The notes below the pieces were generated by a model that saw nothing but the letters and a program-made list of their open reading frames with translations, did not search any database and was not told where the DNA came from. From Proteobacteria bacterium UBA6921 (GTDB lineage Bacteria > Pseudomonadota > Gammaproteobacteria > SG8-11), in NCBI GenBank assembly GCA_002450895.1, contig DKAR01000206.1, positions 1 through 36,525 of the forward strand: a DNA stretch of 36,525 bases, written 5' to 3'. How positions within the stretch are numbered: the first letter of the stretch is position 1; every line of letters begins with the position of its first letter. A program made the position numbers and the translations under genes. Below are positions 24,974 through 33,222 of the stretch, piece after piece.

Positions 24974-26248
24974 ATGTCTCTTTTTGATTCGTCGAGATTT
25001 TTGCGCGCGACGTCGCGACTGATTGTCGCGGCAGCGTTGACTACCATTGGCATGACAAACGCGTTTGCAGTTCCCAGTTACGCTCGTCAGACAGGAGATT
25101 CCTGCGATGCGTGCCACATCGGATCGATCGGCCCGCAACTTACGCCGCACGGAATGAAATTCAAACTTGGCGGATACACCGATACTGACGGAAAGCCGGG
25201 ACATATCCCGCTCGCTGCAATGGCGATTGCGACCTACACGCACTCGAGCAGCGACATTCCCGATGACGAAGTTCCGTCCGGTTACAGCAGCAACAACAAC
25301 ACCGCCTTGCAGGAACTCTCAGGCTTCATCGCCGGAAAGTGGTTTGACCACGTCGGTTCCTTCACACAGATCACTTATTCAGGCGTAGAAAAGGTCACGT
25401 CGCTCGACAACGCCGACATTCGCTTCGCGACCACAGCCAACCTGTTTGGTGGCGACGCCACGTTGGGCGTGACGCTGAACAACAATCCGACGATCCAGGA
25501 TCCGTTCAACTCGCTCCCGGGCTGGCGCTTCCCGTTTCTGGGCAGCGATTTCGCGCTGGCAGAAGCTCCTGGTCCGCTGTTGGACGGCGGTATTGAACTG
25601 CAGGCGCTGGGCATCACGGCGTATGCGCAACTGGCCAACGGCATCTATGCCGAACTCGGCAACTATTCGTCACTTTCGCGCGGCTTCCTCAAGGGCGTGA
25701 ATGATTACAGCGACGAACAACAGAAGATCGACGGCGCGTCGCCGTACTACCGTATTGCTTATTTCAAGGACAACAAGACGGACGCCTACTCATTTGGCCT
25801 GGTGGGTATGAACACCAAACTAAAGGACTACAACGATTCAAGCGTCAATGAGAAATTCAATGACATCGGCGTTGACGGAAACTACCAGTTCCTCGGTACC
25901 CGCAAGCACATCATTACCGTTGCCGGTTCGTACATCCACGAAACCGTCAAATCCGACGGGGGCGACGTGAAGCTGAATCAGCTGAAGGTTTCCGGTTCGT
26001 ACTACTTCGACAAGACCTATGGCGGAACGCTGGGATATTTCAACGTCTCCGGCGATAGCGACCTTGCCACCAACGGCATGGTGCTGCAGGCAGACTACAC
26101 GCCGTTCGGCAAGGAAGACTCCTACGGCGCGCCCTGGGCCAATGTCCGTGTTGGCCTGCAGTACACGATGTTCAACAAACTTGAAGGCGATAGCAGCGGT
26201 GCCAGCGACAACAACTCTCTAATGGCGTTCGTGTGGGCGTCACTGTGA
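24974..26248 (+). CDS. Cyc2-like outer-membrane porin-cytochrome c
   Basis: The 424-residue exported protein has a signal peptide ending near NAFA, then a short heme domain with one CxxCH (Cys44, Cys47, His48 in GDSCDACHIG). The flanking pattern SYARQTGDSC and PQLTPHGMKFKLGGYTDTDG matches the N-terminus of Cyc2 porin-cytochromes. The remaining 360 residues alternate polar and aromatic residues as in beta-barrels, ending in VWASL. Known Cyc2 proteins take electrons from external Fe(II) across the outer membrane, but the wider family is not all shown to do so. ATG 24974 has ggag 6 bases upstream. The earlier in-frame ATG at 24962 has none. Two soluble cytochromes follow. Confidence 0.8.
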   Translation: MSLFDSSRFLRATSRLIVAAALTTIGMTNAFAVPSYARQTGDSCDACHIGSIGPQLTPHGMKFKLGGYTDTDGKPGHIPLAAMAIATYTHSSSDIPDDEVPSGYSSNNNTALQELSGFIAGKWFDHVGSFTQITYSGVEKVTSLDNADIRFATTANLFGGDATLGVTLNNNPTIQDPFNSLPGWRFPFLGSDFALAEAPGPLLDGGIELQALGITAYAQLANGIYAELGNYSSLSRGFLKGVNDYSDEQQKIDGASPYYRIAYFKDNKTDAYSFGLVGMNTKLKDYNDSSVNEKFNDIGVDGNYQFLGTRKHIITVAGSYIHETVKSDGGDVKLNQLKVSGSYYFDKTYGGTLGYFNVSGDSDLATNGMVLQADYTPFGKEDSYGAPWANVRVGLQYTMFNKLEGDSSGASDNNSLMAFVWASL

Positions 26249-26646
26249 GTTCGGACGTTGTGCGCAGTGCAATCCGAATTGCGGGATCAATGGCCGTGGC
26301 GTGCTGGCTGCTTTCCGGCAGCGCAGCCGCCATGGCGGACGGCGACGCCGCGAAAGGCAAGGACGTTTTCGATTCCGAATGCTCGGACTGCCATAGCATG
26401 AAGCAAGGTAAGAACAAGAAAGGTCCTTCCCTGTTTGGAATTGTCGATCGTGCATCGGCAAGCATCTCGGACTACAGCTATTCCGACGCCATGCGCGGCG
26501 CGAATGTGACGTGGACCGCCGAGAAGATCGACGCGTACATCACCAAACCAAAGGAAGTCGTGGTGGGCACCAAGATGAAATATGACGGCTTGGGCAATGC
26601 CGCATCACGCGCGGACCTTCTTGCTTATCTTGCAACACAGAAATAG
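26245..26646 (+). CDS. Periplasmic class I cytochrome c
   Basis: The 133-residue protein has a signal peptide (cleavage near AAAMA) and one heme motif, ECSDCH, with Cys46, Cys49 and His50. Met111 in GTKMKYDG is the likely sixth ligand. The pattern (GPSLFGIVDR, YSDAMRGANVTW, KPKEVVVGTKM) is that of cytochrome c2/c550-type carriers. GTG 26245 overlaps the Cyc2-like stop (gtga), so translation is coupled and the protein is a natural electron acceptor or donor for it. A GCAA-loop hairpin follows the stop. Confidence 0.88.
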   Translation: MSSDVVRSAIRIAGSMAVACWLLSGSAAAMADGDAAKGKDVFDSECSDCHSMKQGKNKKGPSLFGIVDRASASISDYSYSDAMRGANVTWTAEKIDAYITKPKEVVVGTKMKYDGLGNAASRADLLAYLATQK

Positions 26647-26659
26647 GCAGTTAAAAACA

Positions 26660-26681
26660 CGAACGGCCGCAAGGCCGTTCG
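26660..26681 (+). terminator. Hairpin after the class I cytochrome c gene
   Basis: A perfect 9-bp stem (26660-26668 with 26673-26681) with a gcaa tetraloop lies 13 bases after the stop. The following tcgtttc is a poor T-run, so it may be a partial terminator or a 3' stabiliser that sets relative expression of the next gene. Confidence 0.6.
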
Positions 26682-26768
26682 TCGTTTCAGATCATGGCAA
26701 TTCATTTCAGGCAGCAACGATGTGAAGCGCACTCCCGCGCTTTGCGAACCGATCGATGGAGGCGGAAC

Positions 26769-27101
26769 ATGAAGAAATCCGTAATGGCAATTTGTCTACT
26801 GGCACTGTTCAGCTCGGCCCACGCAGACGACCCGGCCGGAAAAGGCACTTACATGAAATTCTGCTCAAAGTGCCATGGCGAAGACGCTAACGGCCGCGGC
26901 AAGGATGCGTACAAGTACAAACCTGCGCCGACCAACTTCACGGCCGGTCTCGCGCCGCGCGAGTACTACGTTGAAATGACCAAAAAGGGCGGCAAGGCGA
27001 TGGACCGTTCGGAGGACATGCCAGACTGGAGCAGCGACTTGAGCGACCAGCAGATTCAGCAGGTCGTGGATTACGTGATGTCGGTTCGTAACATTAAATG
27101 A
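26769..27101 (+). CDS. Small periplasmic monoheme cytochrome c
   Basis: The 110-residue protein has a signal peptide (MKKSVMAICLLALFSSAHA) and one heme motif, FCSKCH, with Cys32, Cys35 and His36. Met84 in SEDMPDWSS is the likely sixth ligand. It resembles small cytochromes that shuttle electrons in the periplasm. ATG 26769 has ggagg 6 bases upstream, and an earlier in-frame start has none. It is the third heme gene in a row after the Cyc2-like gene, which supports one electron-transfer pathway. Confidence 0.87.
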   Translation: MKKSVMAICLLALFSSAHADDPAGKGTYMKFCSKCHGEDANGRGKDAYKYKPAPTNFTAGLAPREYYVEMTKKGGKAMDRSEDMPDWSSDLSDQQIQQVVDYVMSVRNIK

Positions 27102-27437
27102 CCAACGCCGCATTCGGGACGTAAGAACCCACAGTTCGTCGCCCCTTTGGGTTTTCACTGGACGGATTCCGGCACAGTGATGTGCCGCGATCTGCTATAT
27201 GCGTAGGTATATTCCTTCAGTTCCTTTGGCGACAGATCTCTCGTCAACCTGATCGCGTTCCGCTATGCATGACGCTCCTGGAGGAGCGACGGCACGAATG
27301 CCGGAACCGTCCGCGTGACGGATCTGAGTGTGGGCAGTGGCACCGGGGTAAGTTCGATTCTCGAGTAATACCGGCGCGCAACTTTTGAATTCATCCGAAC
27401 GATGCATGCAGCTGTTGGCACCGGGCCTTGGTAATGC
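27102..27437. other. 336-bp gap between the cytochromes and sodB
   Basis: No gene is supported. A perfect 6-bp hairpin with a 4-base loop lies at 27273-27288. A gttcgattc stretch near 27351 recalls a tRNA T-loop, but no T-stem or cloverleaf can be formed around it. The plus-strand cytochrome transcript and the minus-strand sodB transcript converge here. Confidence 0.5.
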
Positions 27438-28229
27438 TCAAGGAGCGCCACCGCCAAAGGCCCAGGACCGTCGCGGGCGCATGGCGGTGGGGGAGCGCCA
27501 CGATGTGGCTCGGCGCAGTACGGCTGCGGCTCCCGAACCGAGTTTTTCAATTCCGCTCATGTCGTGGGCCGCTGCTTCTCGAGCTGCATACTCCGGAGCC
27601 TGCTTCAGCCGCACATGAGCAATCCGAAAGGGGCGCTCTGAAAGGGCGAGCGCGTAGTTCTCCGCGACGAAGTCCCAGTTCACGATATGCCAGAACGACT
27701 CAAGATACTTGGCCCGGTTGTTCTGGTGATCCAGATAATAGGCGTGCTCCCAAATATCAAGGACAAGAAGCGGAGTGACACCGCGAGCGAGTGGTGAATC
27801 CGCATTCTGCGTCGAAGATATGCCCAGATTTCCGGAATCATCGAGCGTCAGCCAGATCCATCCCGAACCAAAGGTCGACAACGCTTTACGGGCGTATTCA
27901 ATCTTGAAGGCACCGAAACTGCCAAAGTCGCGTTGTATCGCGGATGCAATGGCTCCGCGCGGCACTCCACCACCGGCGGGGCTCAGACACTTCCAGTAAA
28001 AGGAATGATTCCATGCCTGGGCCGCGTTGTTGAAGATCGCTCCCGAGGGTGCCGTCAAAACAATTTGGTCAAGCAAGAGATTTTCAAAAACAGTGCCCTT
28101 GATCAGTTCGTTGAGCTTGTCCAAATTGTTCCTGTGATGTTTTCCGTAATGCACCAAAAGTGTTTCCTTTGAAATGAACGGGCGCAAAGCGTCCATGTCA
28201 TAGGGAAGTTTTTCGAGTTTATGCAACAT
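27438..28229 (-). CDS. sodB: Iron superoxide dismutase with C-terminal extension
   Basis: This is a 263-residue Fe-type superoxide dismutase. Metal ligands are His27 (LLVHYGKHH), His75 (QAWNHSFYW), Asp158 and His162 (LDIWEHAYYLDH). Gln71 before WNH is the Fe-type second-sphere residue, so iron is expected. The normal fold ends at WDFVAENY (residue 192). A tail of about 70 Ala/Arg-rich residues follows (for example AAREAAAHDM and RRATSWRSPTAM) that standard SodB lacks. There is no signal peptide, so it is cytoplasmic. An aaggagg upstream supports the ATG. A small gene ends 18 bp upstream on the same strand. The tail may be a late stop-codon loss. Confidence 0.9.
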   Translation of the reverse strand: MLHKLEKLPYDMDALRPFISKETLLVHYGKHHRNNLDKLNELIKGTVFENLLLDQIVLTAPSGAIFNNAAQAWNHSFYWKCLSPAGGGVPRGAIASAIQRDFGSFGAFKIEYARKALSTFGSGWIWLTLDDSGNLGISSTQNADSPLARGVTPLLVLDIWEHAYYLDHQNNRAKYLESFWHIVNWDFVAENYALALSERPFRIAHVRLKQAPEYAAREAAAHDMSGIEKLGSGAAAVLRRATSWRSPTAMRPRRSWAFGGGAP

Positions 28230-28247
28230 TGTTGTCCTCCTTCTCCG

Positions 28248-28508
28248 CTATCGCGTGGCGGCGCGGCGAAACTGTCCGGCTTGTCGGCGGGGGGAGAAAG
28301 CCGAATAGCCGGTCTTGGCGCGCGCATTGAGTTCTTCGGCAAATTGCCGCGCGTAGCGAAGGGTTTGTCTTGTTGATCCACGATTCTTGCCGACGATCGA
28401 TGTGTGTCGGTTCGCAACCACGTATTCGCTCCAGGTCGTGTCATCGGTCCCGAAAGGCGCGTCACACTCATTGACTTCAACCACAGTGAAACCACCTGAG
28501 TCAGACAT
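28248..28508 (-). CDS. Small hypothetical protein upstream of sodB
   Basis: The 86-residue protein begins with a mixed segment (MSDSGGFTVVEVNECDAPFG) and continues with a helical part (TLRYARQFAEELNARAKTGY), ending basic (RRQAGQFRRAATR). There is no signal peptide. A perfect aaggagg 5 bases before ATG 28508 gives strong support. It lies 18 bp upstream of sodB, so the two are co-transcribed and it may act in oxidative stress, which is inference. I do not recognise the family. Confidence 0.78.
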   Translation of the reverse strand: MSDSGGFTVVEVNECDAPFGTDDTTWSEYVVANRHTSIVGKNRGSTRQTLRYARQFAEELNARAKTGYSAFSPRRQAGQFRRAATR

Positions 28509-29037
28509 GAAACCTCCTTATAAAGGTTAATTGTGTGAAAAATAGCGCGTGCGAATCCGCAGCGCGCAGTGCGCGCCAAAAAATACAGCCACCGGATTCA
28601 TTGCGTTACGCCTGGTGCGAAGCCAGGTACTACAAGGCAAAGACGATCGACATGTGCATGCATGGCTCCTGAGGTATGACGTAGGAGGGCAAGCACAAAA
28701 CCAAGTATACCACAAAAGCCGGACAAAACCACAAAAACGTTACATAAAGGGTCATGACGTGACGATATGTGCAAGGGTCAGTACGTGGCGTTCGACATCA
28801 TCACACTGGAATCCACGTGCGAAAATCCCACGGTGACCAGACTATACGATAAGAGTTTGTATTTTTAAAAAGAAGCGTAAACAAGAACGTGCGAGAGATA
28901 GATGCGAGAAAGACAACGCACTGAGAACTCCGGGAGCCGCAATCTGGTTCGGCATCCCTAATAATACGAATTGTGACGCGAAAAAGGGGGCGTATCTTGT
29001 GGGGTTTCAACGCGTCAGCAATCTCTGGAGGTGAAAC
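28509..29037. other. Divergent promoter region between the sodB unit and the Cys-rich gene
   Basis: These 529 bp hold no supported gene. They separate two divergent transcripts and should contain both promoters. The centre is A-rich and has a repeated accacaaaa (28699-28735). No Fur-like dyad as clear as that at 24703 is seen here. Confidence 0.5.
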
Positions 29038-30024
29038 ATGGGTCGACATGAATCATCGAAAAAAACGAGACGTCTTAGGGTCGCGTATATTGTCGCGGGA
29101 TTGTTCATCACGCTTCTTGTAGGCATGAGCTTAATTTACGGTGAGCGCGCAGAGGCGGGTGTGGCCACGGCGCCGTGCAGCAAAACGGCAGACGCTGCGT
29201 TGCGAGCCTGTCGAAGTGAAACCGACGACGAGTATTGGATTAATCTTGGCAACTGCTACAACATCACTGACACGGACGCCCGCACTGCTTGTGAACAGGA
29301 CGCGCAAGCCAACGCCAAGGAATCAAAAGATGAGTGCGCGGAGCAACATGATGCGCGGCTTGGTGTTTGTGAAGCGATTGGCGAGGCGGCCTACGACCCC
29401 GTCATTGATCCGAGCCAGTTTGTTGATCCCGAGAATATTGGCGGCTCGGTTGCCGAGAACGCCTACTTCCCTCTCAAGCAAGGTCGCTCGTGGCGTTACG
29501 AAAACAGCGAGGAGGTCAACACGGTCACGGTGCTGGATGAAACACGCGAAGTACTCGGCGTGAAGTGCGCGGTGGTCCACGACGTCGTTGCGCTCAACGG
29601 TGAAGTGACGGAAGACACGCTCGACTGGTATGCCCAGGATGTCGCGGGCAACGTGTGGTACATGGGCGAGATTTCGAAGGAGATCGAAGATGGGCAGCTT
29701 GTCAGTATCGAGGGTTCCTGGACGAGCGGCGTTGACAGCGCCAAGCCCGGAATCGTCATGAAGGCAAATCCGGTGCCGGGTGAGACCTATCGCCAGGAGT
29801 TTTTCCTCGGTGATGCCGAAGACATCGGCGCCGTGCAACAAATCGACGGTTCCGCCACCGTGTCGGCGGCGAGTTGCATTGGAGACTGTGTCGTCACCAA
29901 CGACTACACGCCACTGGAGCCGGATGTGTTGGAGCACAAATACTACGCGCCTGGTATTGGGCTTATTCTTGAAGTTGACCCCGAGACGGGTGAGCGCACC
30001 GAACTTGTCGAATATCACAACTAA
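29038..30024 (+). CDS. Secreted Cys-rich protein of a widespread unknown family
   Basis: The 328-residue protein has an N-terminal membrane helix or signal (VAYIVAGLFITLLVGMSLIY, cleavage possible near AEAG). Six Cys lie in a charged region at about residues 47-110 and are probably disulfide-linked. The rest resembles a secreted family known only by pattern: NAYFPLKQGRSWRYEN, DTLDWYAQDVAGNVWYMGE, and LEHKYYAPGIGLILEVD near the end. The activity is unknown. A ggaggt 6 bases before the ATG supports the start. It is transcribed away from the sodB unit. Confidence 0.8.
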   Translation: MGRHESSKKTRRLRVAYIVAGLFITLLVGMSLIYGERAEAGVATAPCSKTADAALRACRSETDDEYWINLGNCYNITDTDARTACEQDAQANAKESKDECAEQHDARLGVCEAIGEAAYDPVIDPSQFVDPENIGGSVAENAYFPLKQGRSWRYENSEEVNTVTVLDETREVLGVKCAVVHDVVALNGEVTEDTLDWYAQDVAGNVWYMGEISKEIEDGQLVSIEGSWTSGVDSAKPGIVMKANPVPGETYRQEFFLGDAEDIGAVQQIDGSATVSAASCIGDCVVTNDYTPLEPDVLEHKYYAPGIGLILEVDPETGERTELVEYHN

Positions 30025-30309
30025 CCCTCCACGTTATCCTTTACCAGCGTGCGGGATGGAGGTGATCGAAAATCGATCACCTCTGCGCACGATTTCCGAA
30101 AGCGTTTACCAAACAATTTCCATCGGTGCATTCGTGGCGCGTGAACGTGCCTGCGAAAAGTTTTGCAGGAGCTCGATATTCGAGCTGCCGGATCGCCGAG
30201 AAGGTGGGATCGATTTGAACTTTTTGTTTTGAGAGAGATTCAAACGATGCGTTCTGCGGGAATTTGAGAAACAATAGTCTCCCCCACCTGTGGTACGTGA
30301 ACGATAGCA
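30025..30309. other. Gap after the Cys-rich gene, with hairpin at 30059-30083
   Basis: A perfect 11-bp stem (30059-30069 with 30073-30083) with loop aaa lies 35 bases after the stop of the Cys-rich gene. It has no T-run, so it may be a processing or stabilising structure. A second, 7-bp dyad is near 30170-30190. No gene is seen here. Confidence 0.5.
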
Positions 30310-30909
30310 ATGACAGACCTATTCAAAGACCGAGCCAAGGATTTCGACTCCAATGATGTCCCGCGCCAACTCTCCGTCAATATCGGCGCCACGCTACTGC
30401 GGACGGTGAAGCTGGAGAAGACGATGCAGGTGATGGACTTCGGCGCTGGCACCGGCCTCATCACCGCGCAGATCGTGCCGCACGTGCAGCAGGTGACGGC
30501 GGTGGATATTTCTCCTTCGATGCTCGAGCAACTGCTCAGCAAGCATCACCTCAAGGGTAAGGTCGAGACGATCTGTCAGGACATCACTGCGAAACCGCTG
30601 GGCCGAAAGTTCGATCTGATTGTCAGCGCCATGGCCATGCACCACATTCAGGATACCGACCGCATGGTGCAGGCACTGGCGGAACACCTGAAGCCCGGCG
30701 GGCAGATCGCACTGGCGGATCTGGACAGCGAAGACGGTACTTTCCACCACGCCGGTATCCAAGGCGTATTCCACGCTGGATTCGACCGTATGTCTTTCCA
30801 ATCCCTACTAACGAAGTATGGATTTCACGCCATCCAATTTACGACCGCGCATACAGTCCAAAAGGAGGGCAGGGAGTATCCGGTGTTTCTCGTCGTGGCG
30901 AGTCACTGA
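30310..30909 (+). CDS. Class I SAM-dependent methyltransferase
   Basis: The 199-residue cytoplasmic enzyme has the SAM-binding motif I VMDFGAGTGLITAQI near residues 41-55, motif II TAVDISPSML, and FDLIVSAMAMHHI as the post-II acidic loop. Its length and C-terminal strand order fit small UbiE-like methyltransferases. The substrate is unknown. The ribosome-binding site before ATG 30310 is weak. The neighbours do not suggest a pathway. Confidence 0.86.
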   Translation: MTDLFKDRAKDFDSNDVPRQLSVNIGATLLRTVKLEKTMQVMDFGAGTGLITAQIVPHVQQVTAVDISPSMLEQLLSKHHLKGKVETICQDITAKPLGRKFDLIVSAMAMHHIQDTDRMVQALAEHLKPGGQIALADLDSEDGTFHHAGIQGVFHAGFDRMSFQSLLTKYGFHAIQFTTAHTVQKEGREYPVFLVVASH

Positions 30910-31126
30910 ATCATTTGAGAAACAACCCATTTTAAGCCCCGCACTTATGAAGCGGGCGCGACGGGTGTTTAGAATCAATCTCAAAAATAAACCATCGCTA
31001 TTTCGCCGTGCGCGCGGAAACGAACATCCAGAAAATGTCGACATACGCGGTATTCAAAGTCTTCGCGCCTCATGCCAGTAATGCATCCGCCGATACTCAA
31101 TTCAGTAGTTCGGGTGAGTGAACAAG

Positions 31127-31675
31127 ATGTTAGACGGCGTGGACAACTCTGTTTTTTCAACGATCTCGAGTCAATTCCAGAGCTCGTGCATCGAGCTCTT
31201 CAAAAGCTTTGACTGCGAAATAACAAGAACAGAGAAACAAAAGGGCATCCCCGAGGCCTACCTCGCGTCGATCGACGCGGGATCCGACGATGTCGAAATA
31301 ACAATCGCGCTGTTGTTGCCAATGTCGGTATTGAGCATGACGTATCCCGCGACGGCGTCCGACATCCTGTCGGCCGACGAGGCCATGCTCGAAGACTGGA
31401 TCTCTGAGCTCTCAAACCAACTCATCGGTCGCTTCAAAAACAAGATGCTTCAATACAATTGTACTTTGAACCTCGGATTGCCCACGGCATCATGCGGTGC
31501 CAGCTCAATTGAACTTTCCGTGGAGCGACACGAAAAGATGGAGTTTGATTTCGAAGTCGATCGCGAAGTAATGAAGTGCGCAATTTACATTCAAGTCTTC
31601 AACGACAACCTCACGCTGGAACAGAATGCGGATGCAAGTCCGGTGATGGTGGAAGGCGATATCGAGTTGTTCTAG
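31127..31675 (+). CDS. CheX-like protein (possible CheY-P phosphatase)
   Basis: The 182-residue protein resembles CheX: a central VEITIALLLPMSVLSMTYP strand pair, followed by the helix WISELSNQLIGRFKNKM. There Glu94 and Asn97 form the ExxN catalytic motif of the CheC/CheX/FliY phosphatases. The next strand LNLGLPTASCG is also typical. It would dephosphorylate CheY-P or another response regulator, but no chemotaxis gene lies nearby, so it may serve another two-component system. ATG 31127 is chosen. A GTG at 31118 is also possible. Neither has a strong ribosome-binding site. Confidence 0.7.
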   Translation: MLDGVDNSVFSTISSQFQSSCIELFKSFDCEITRTEKQKGIPEAYLASIDAGSDDVEITIALLLPMSVLSMTYPATASDILSADEAMLEDWISELSNQLIGRFKNKMLQYNCTLNLGLPTASCGASSIELSVERHEKMEFDFEVDREVMKCAIYIQVFNDNLTLEQNADASPVMVEGDIELF

Positions 31676-31750
31676 CTATCGAGGCGCTGATCTGAACGCT
31701 TTGGCGTTTCGCCAGGGCGTTTATGAAAGAGTCTGTTTTTCAAGCGAGCC

Positions 31751-32209
31751 TTACCTGGGCTTGGGTGCGTTCTGCGCCAGCCATTTGTCCAGATGGCTCG
31801 CAAACGCTTTTCGATCGGCCTGGCTGAGCGCCGGCGGGCCGTCGGAGACAACGCCGCTGGCGCGCATCGTCTCCATGAAATCACGCATGTTCAGGCGCGC
31901 GCGAATGGAATCCGGCGAATACATCTCGCCACGCGGGCTGAGGGCCATCCCGCCTTTTTCGATCACTTCGGCGGCGAGCGGAATGTCGTTCGTGATCACC
32001 AGGTCGCCGCGTTCCAGGCGCTTCACAATTTCGTTGTCGGCTACATCAAAACCGCCGATCACCTGAAGAAATTTTACCGAAGGAGACGGGGGAATGCGCA
32101 TCGCATGATTCGCAACCAGCGTCGTCTCGACTCCGGTACGCGTTGCGGCGCGGAACAAGATTTCCTTGATCACGACAGGGCAGGCGTCTGCATCGACCCA
32201 AATTTTCAC
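31751..32209 (-). CDS. yaiI: YaiI/YqxD (DUF188) family protein
   Basis: This 152-residue cytoplasmic protein belongs to the conserved DUF188 family, often with PIN-like acidic residues. It begins with MKIWVDADACPVVIKEILFR, with the Asp6 and Asp8 pair. IGGFDVADNEIVKRL and GDLVITNDIPLAAEVI carry further conserved Asp, and RGEMYSPDSI ends the conserved part. The function is unknown, though a nuclease-like fold is suspected. The start is GTG 32209. It faces the CheX-like gene tail to tail and is divergent from the VF530 gene. Confidence 0.88.
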   Translation of the reverse strand: MKIWVDADACPVVIKEILFRAATRTGVETTLVANHAMRIPPSPSVKFLQVIGGFDVADNEIVKRLERGDLVITNDIPLAAEVIEKGGMALSPRGEMYSPDSIRARLNMRDFMETMRASGVVSDGPPALSQADRKAFASHLDKWLAQNAPKPR

Positions 32210-32247
32210 GCGCGCGATGTTCCCAAGTAGATTAAGGTGTTCGTACT

Positions 32248-32472
32248 ATGACACGAACTCAACCCAACAATCCGCTTCACGGCCTGACGCTGGAAACCAT
32301 CGTGACCCGGCTGGTTCAGCGATTGGGCTGGGCCGAACTGGGGCGGCGCGTTCCCATCAACTGTTTCCTGGCCAATCCCAGCATCAAATCGAGCCTCACG
32401 TTCCTGCGCCGCACGCCGTGGGCACGGCAGAAGGTTGAAGAGTTGTACATCCAAACATTCGCGCAACAATAA
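32248..32472 (+). CDS. VF530-family (DUF2132) small DNA-binding-like protein
   Basis: The 74-residue protein matches the VF530 family: NPLHGLTLETIVTRLVQRLG, then INCFLANPSIKSSLTFLRRT and PWARQKVEELY. The family folds as a small helical domain suspected to bind DNA. The ATG at 32248 lies 38 bp from the divergent yaiI start. The methyltransferase gene follows 27 bp downstream, so they are probably co-transcribed. Confidence 0.9.
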   Translation: MTRTQPNNPLHGLTLETIVTRLVQRLGWAELGRRVPINCFLANPSIKSSLTFLRRTPWARQKVEELYIQTFAQQ

Positions 32473-32499
32473 CGCGCTAGCCTCGCAGCGAGAACCGGC

Positions 32500-33090
32500 G
32501 TGAAACAATTTGCTCCTTCGAGTGAACACAACAAAGACGAAATTCTGGAAGTGCTGCACGACGCGCTGCCCAAAACCGGCACCGTTCTGGAGATTGGCAG
32601 TGGCACCGGACAACATGCCGCGTATTTTGCGCCGCGCCTGCCCGTGCTGCATTGGCAGCCCAGCGACCTGAGCGCGAACCACGCCAGCATCCGCGCCTGG
32701 GCTGAAGAAGCGAATGCGCCCAACCTGAAATCACCCCTCGAAGTTAATCTGCTCACCCCCACATGGCCGATCACGCAGGCTGATGCCATTGTGTGCATCA
32801 ACACCGTGCACATCGTAGCGTGGCAGGGCGTCGTGAATCTTTTCGCGGGTGCCGGCCGCATCTTGCCCGCCGGTGGAGTGATGTACGTCTACGGGGCTTA
32901 TCGCTACGCAACCCGACCGCTGGAACCCAGCAATGAAAAATTCGACCAGTGGCTCAAAGCCCGCGACCCGGTCTCCGGTGTGCGTGACTACGAAGCCGTG
33001 AATGCGCTGGCGACGAGCAACGGACTCACCCTCGTCGAAGATCGCGCCATGCCCGGCAACAACCGATCGATCTGGTGGAAGAAGACGTGA
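32500..33090 (+). CDS. DUF938 (METTL26-like) SAM methyltransferase
   Basis: The 196-residue cytoplasmic protein has SAM motif I VLEIGSGTGQHAAYFA near residues 29-44 and the family-typical LHWQPSDLSAN, AIVCINTVHIVAW, GGVMYVYGAYR and the end NNRSIWWKK. These mark the DUF938/UPF0585 family, whose substrate is unknown. GTG 32500 has gagaa upstream. It follows the VF530 gene closely. Confidence 0.9.
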   Translation: MKQFAPSSEHNKDEILEVLHDALPKTGTVLEIGSGTGQHAAYFAPRLPVLHWQPSDLSANHASIRAWAEEANAPNLKSPLEVNLLTPTWPITQADAIVCINTVHIVAWQGVVNLFAGAGRILPAGGVMYVYGAYRYATRPLEPSNEKFDQWLKARDPVSGVRDYEAVNALATSNGLTLVEDRAMPGNNRSIWWKKT

Positions 33091-33202
33091 GGCGTACTCC
33101 GGAGCCACCGTTTCGTGCAAAAGATAAAACGGTGCACAGGCTTTACCCTCAAGGGTTACCGAGAGAGCGCGGCGAGAGATGCGGGATCAGTTGTAGGGTG
33201 TC

Positions 33203-33222
33203 AGCGCGCGGTTACGCGCGCT
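33203..33222 (-). terminator. GC hairpin at the sensor-kinase 3' end
   Basis: A perfect 8-bp stem (33203-33210 with 33215-33222) with a 4-base loop overlaps the last base of the kinase stop. No T-run follows, so it may slow or stabilise the transcript end rather than terminate it. Confidence 0.5.

Noticed and set aside
27345..27380. tRNA-like gttcgattc stretch
   Set aside because: No T-stem, anticodon arm or acceptor stem can be paired around it.
32206..32861. Minus-strand frames opposite the VF530 and DUF938 genes
   Set aside because: They are shadows of well-supported plus-strand genes with family motifs.
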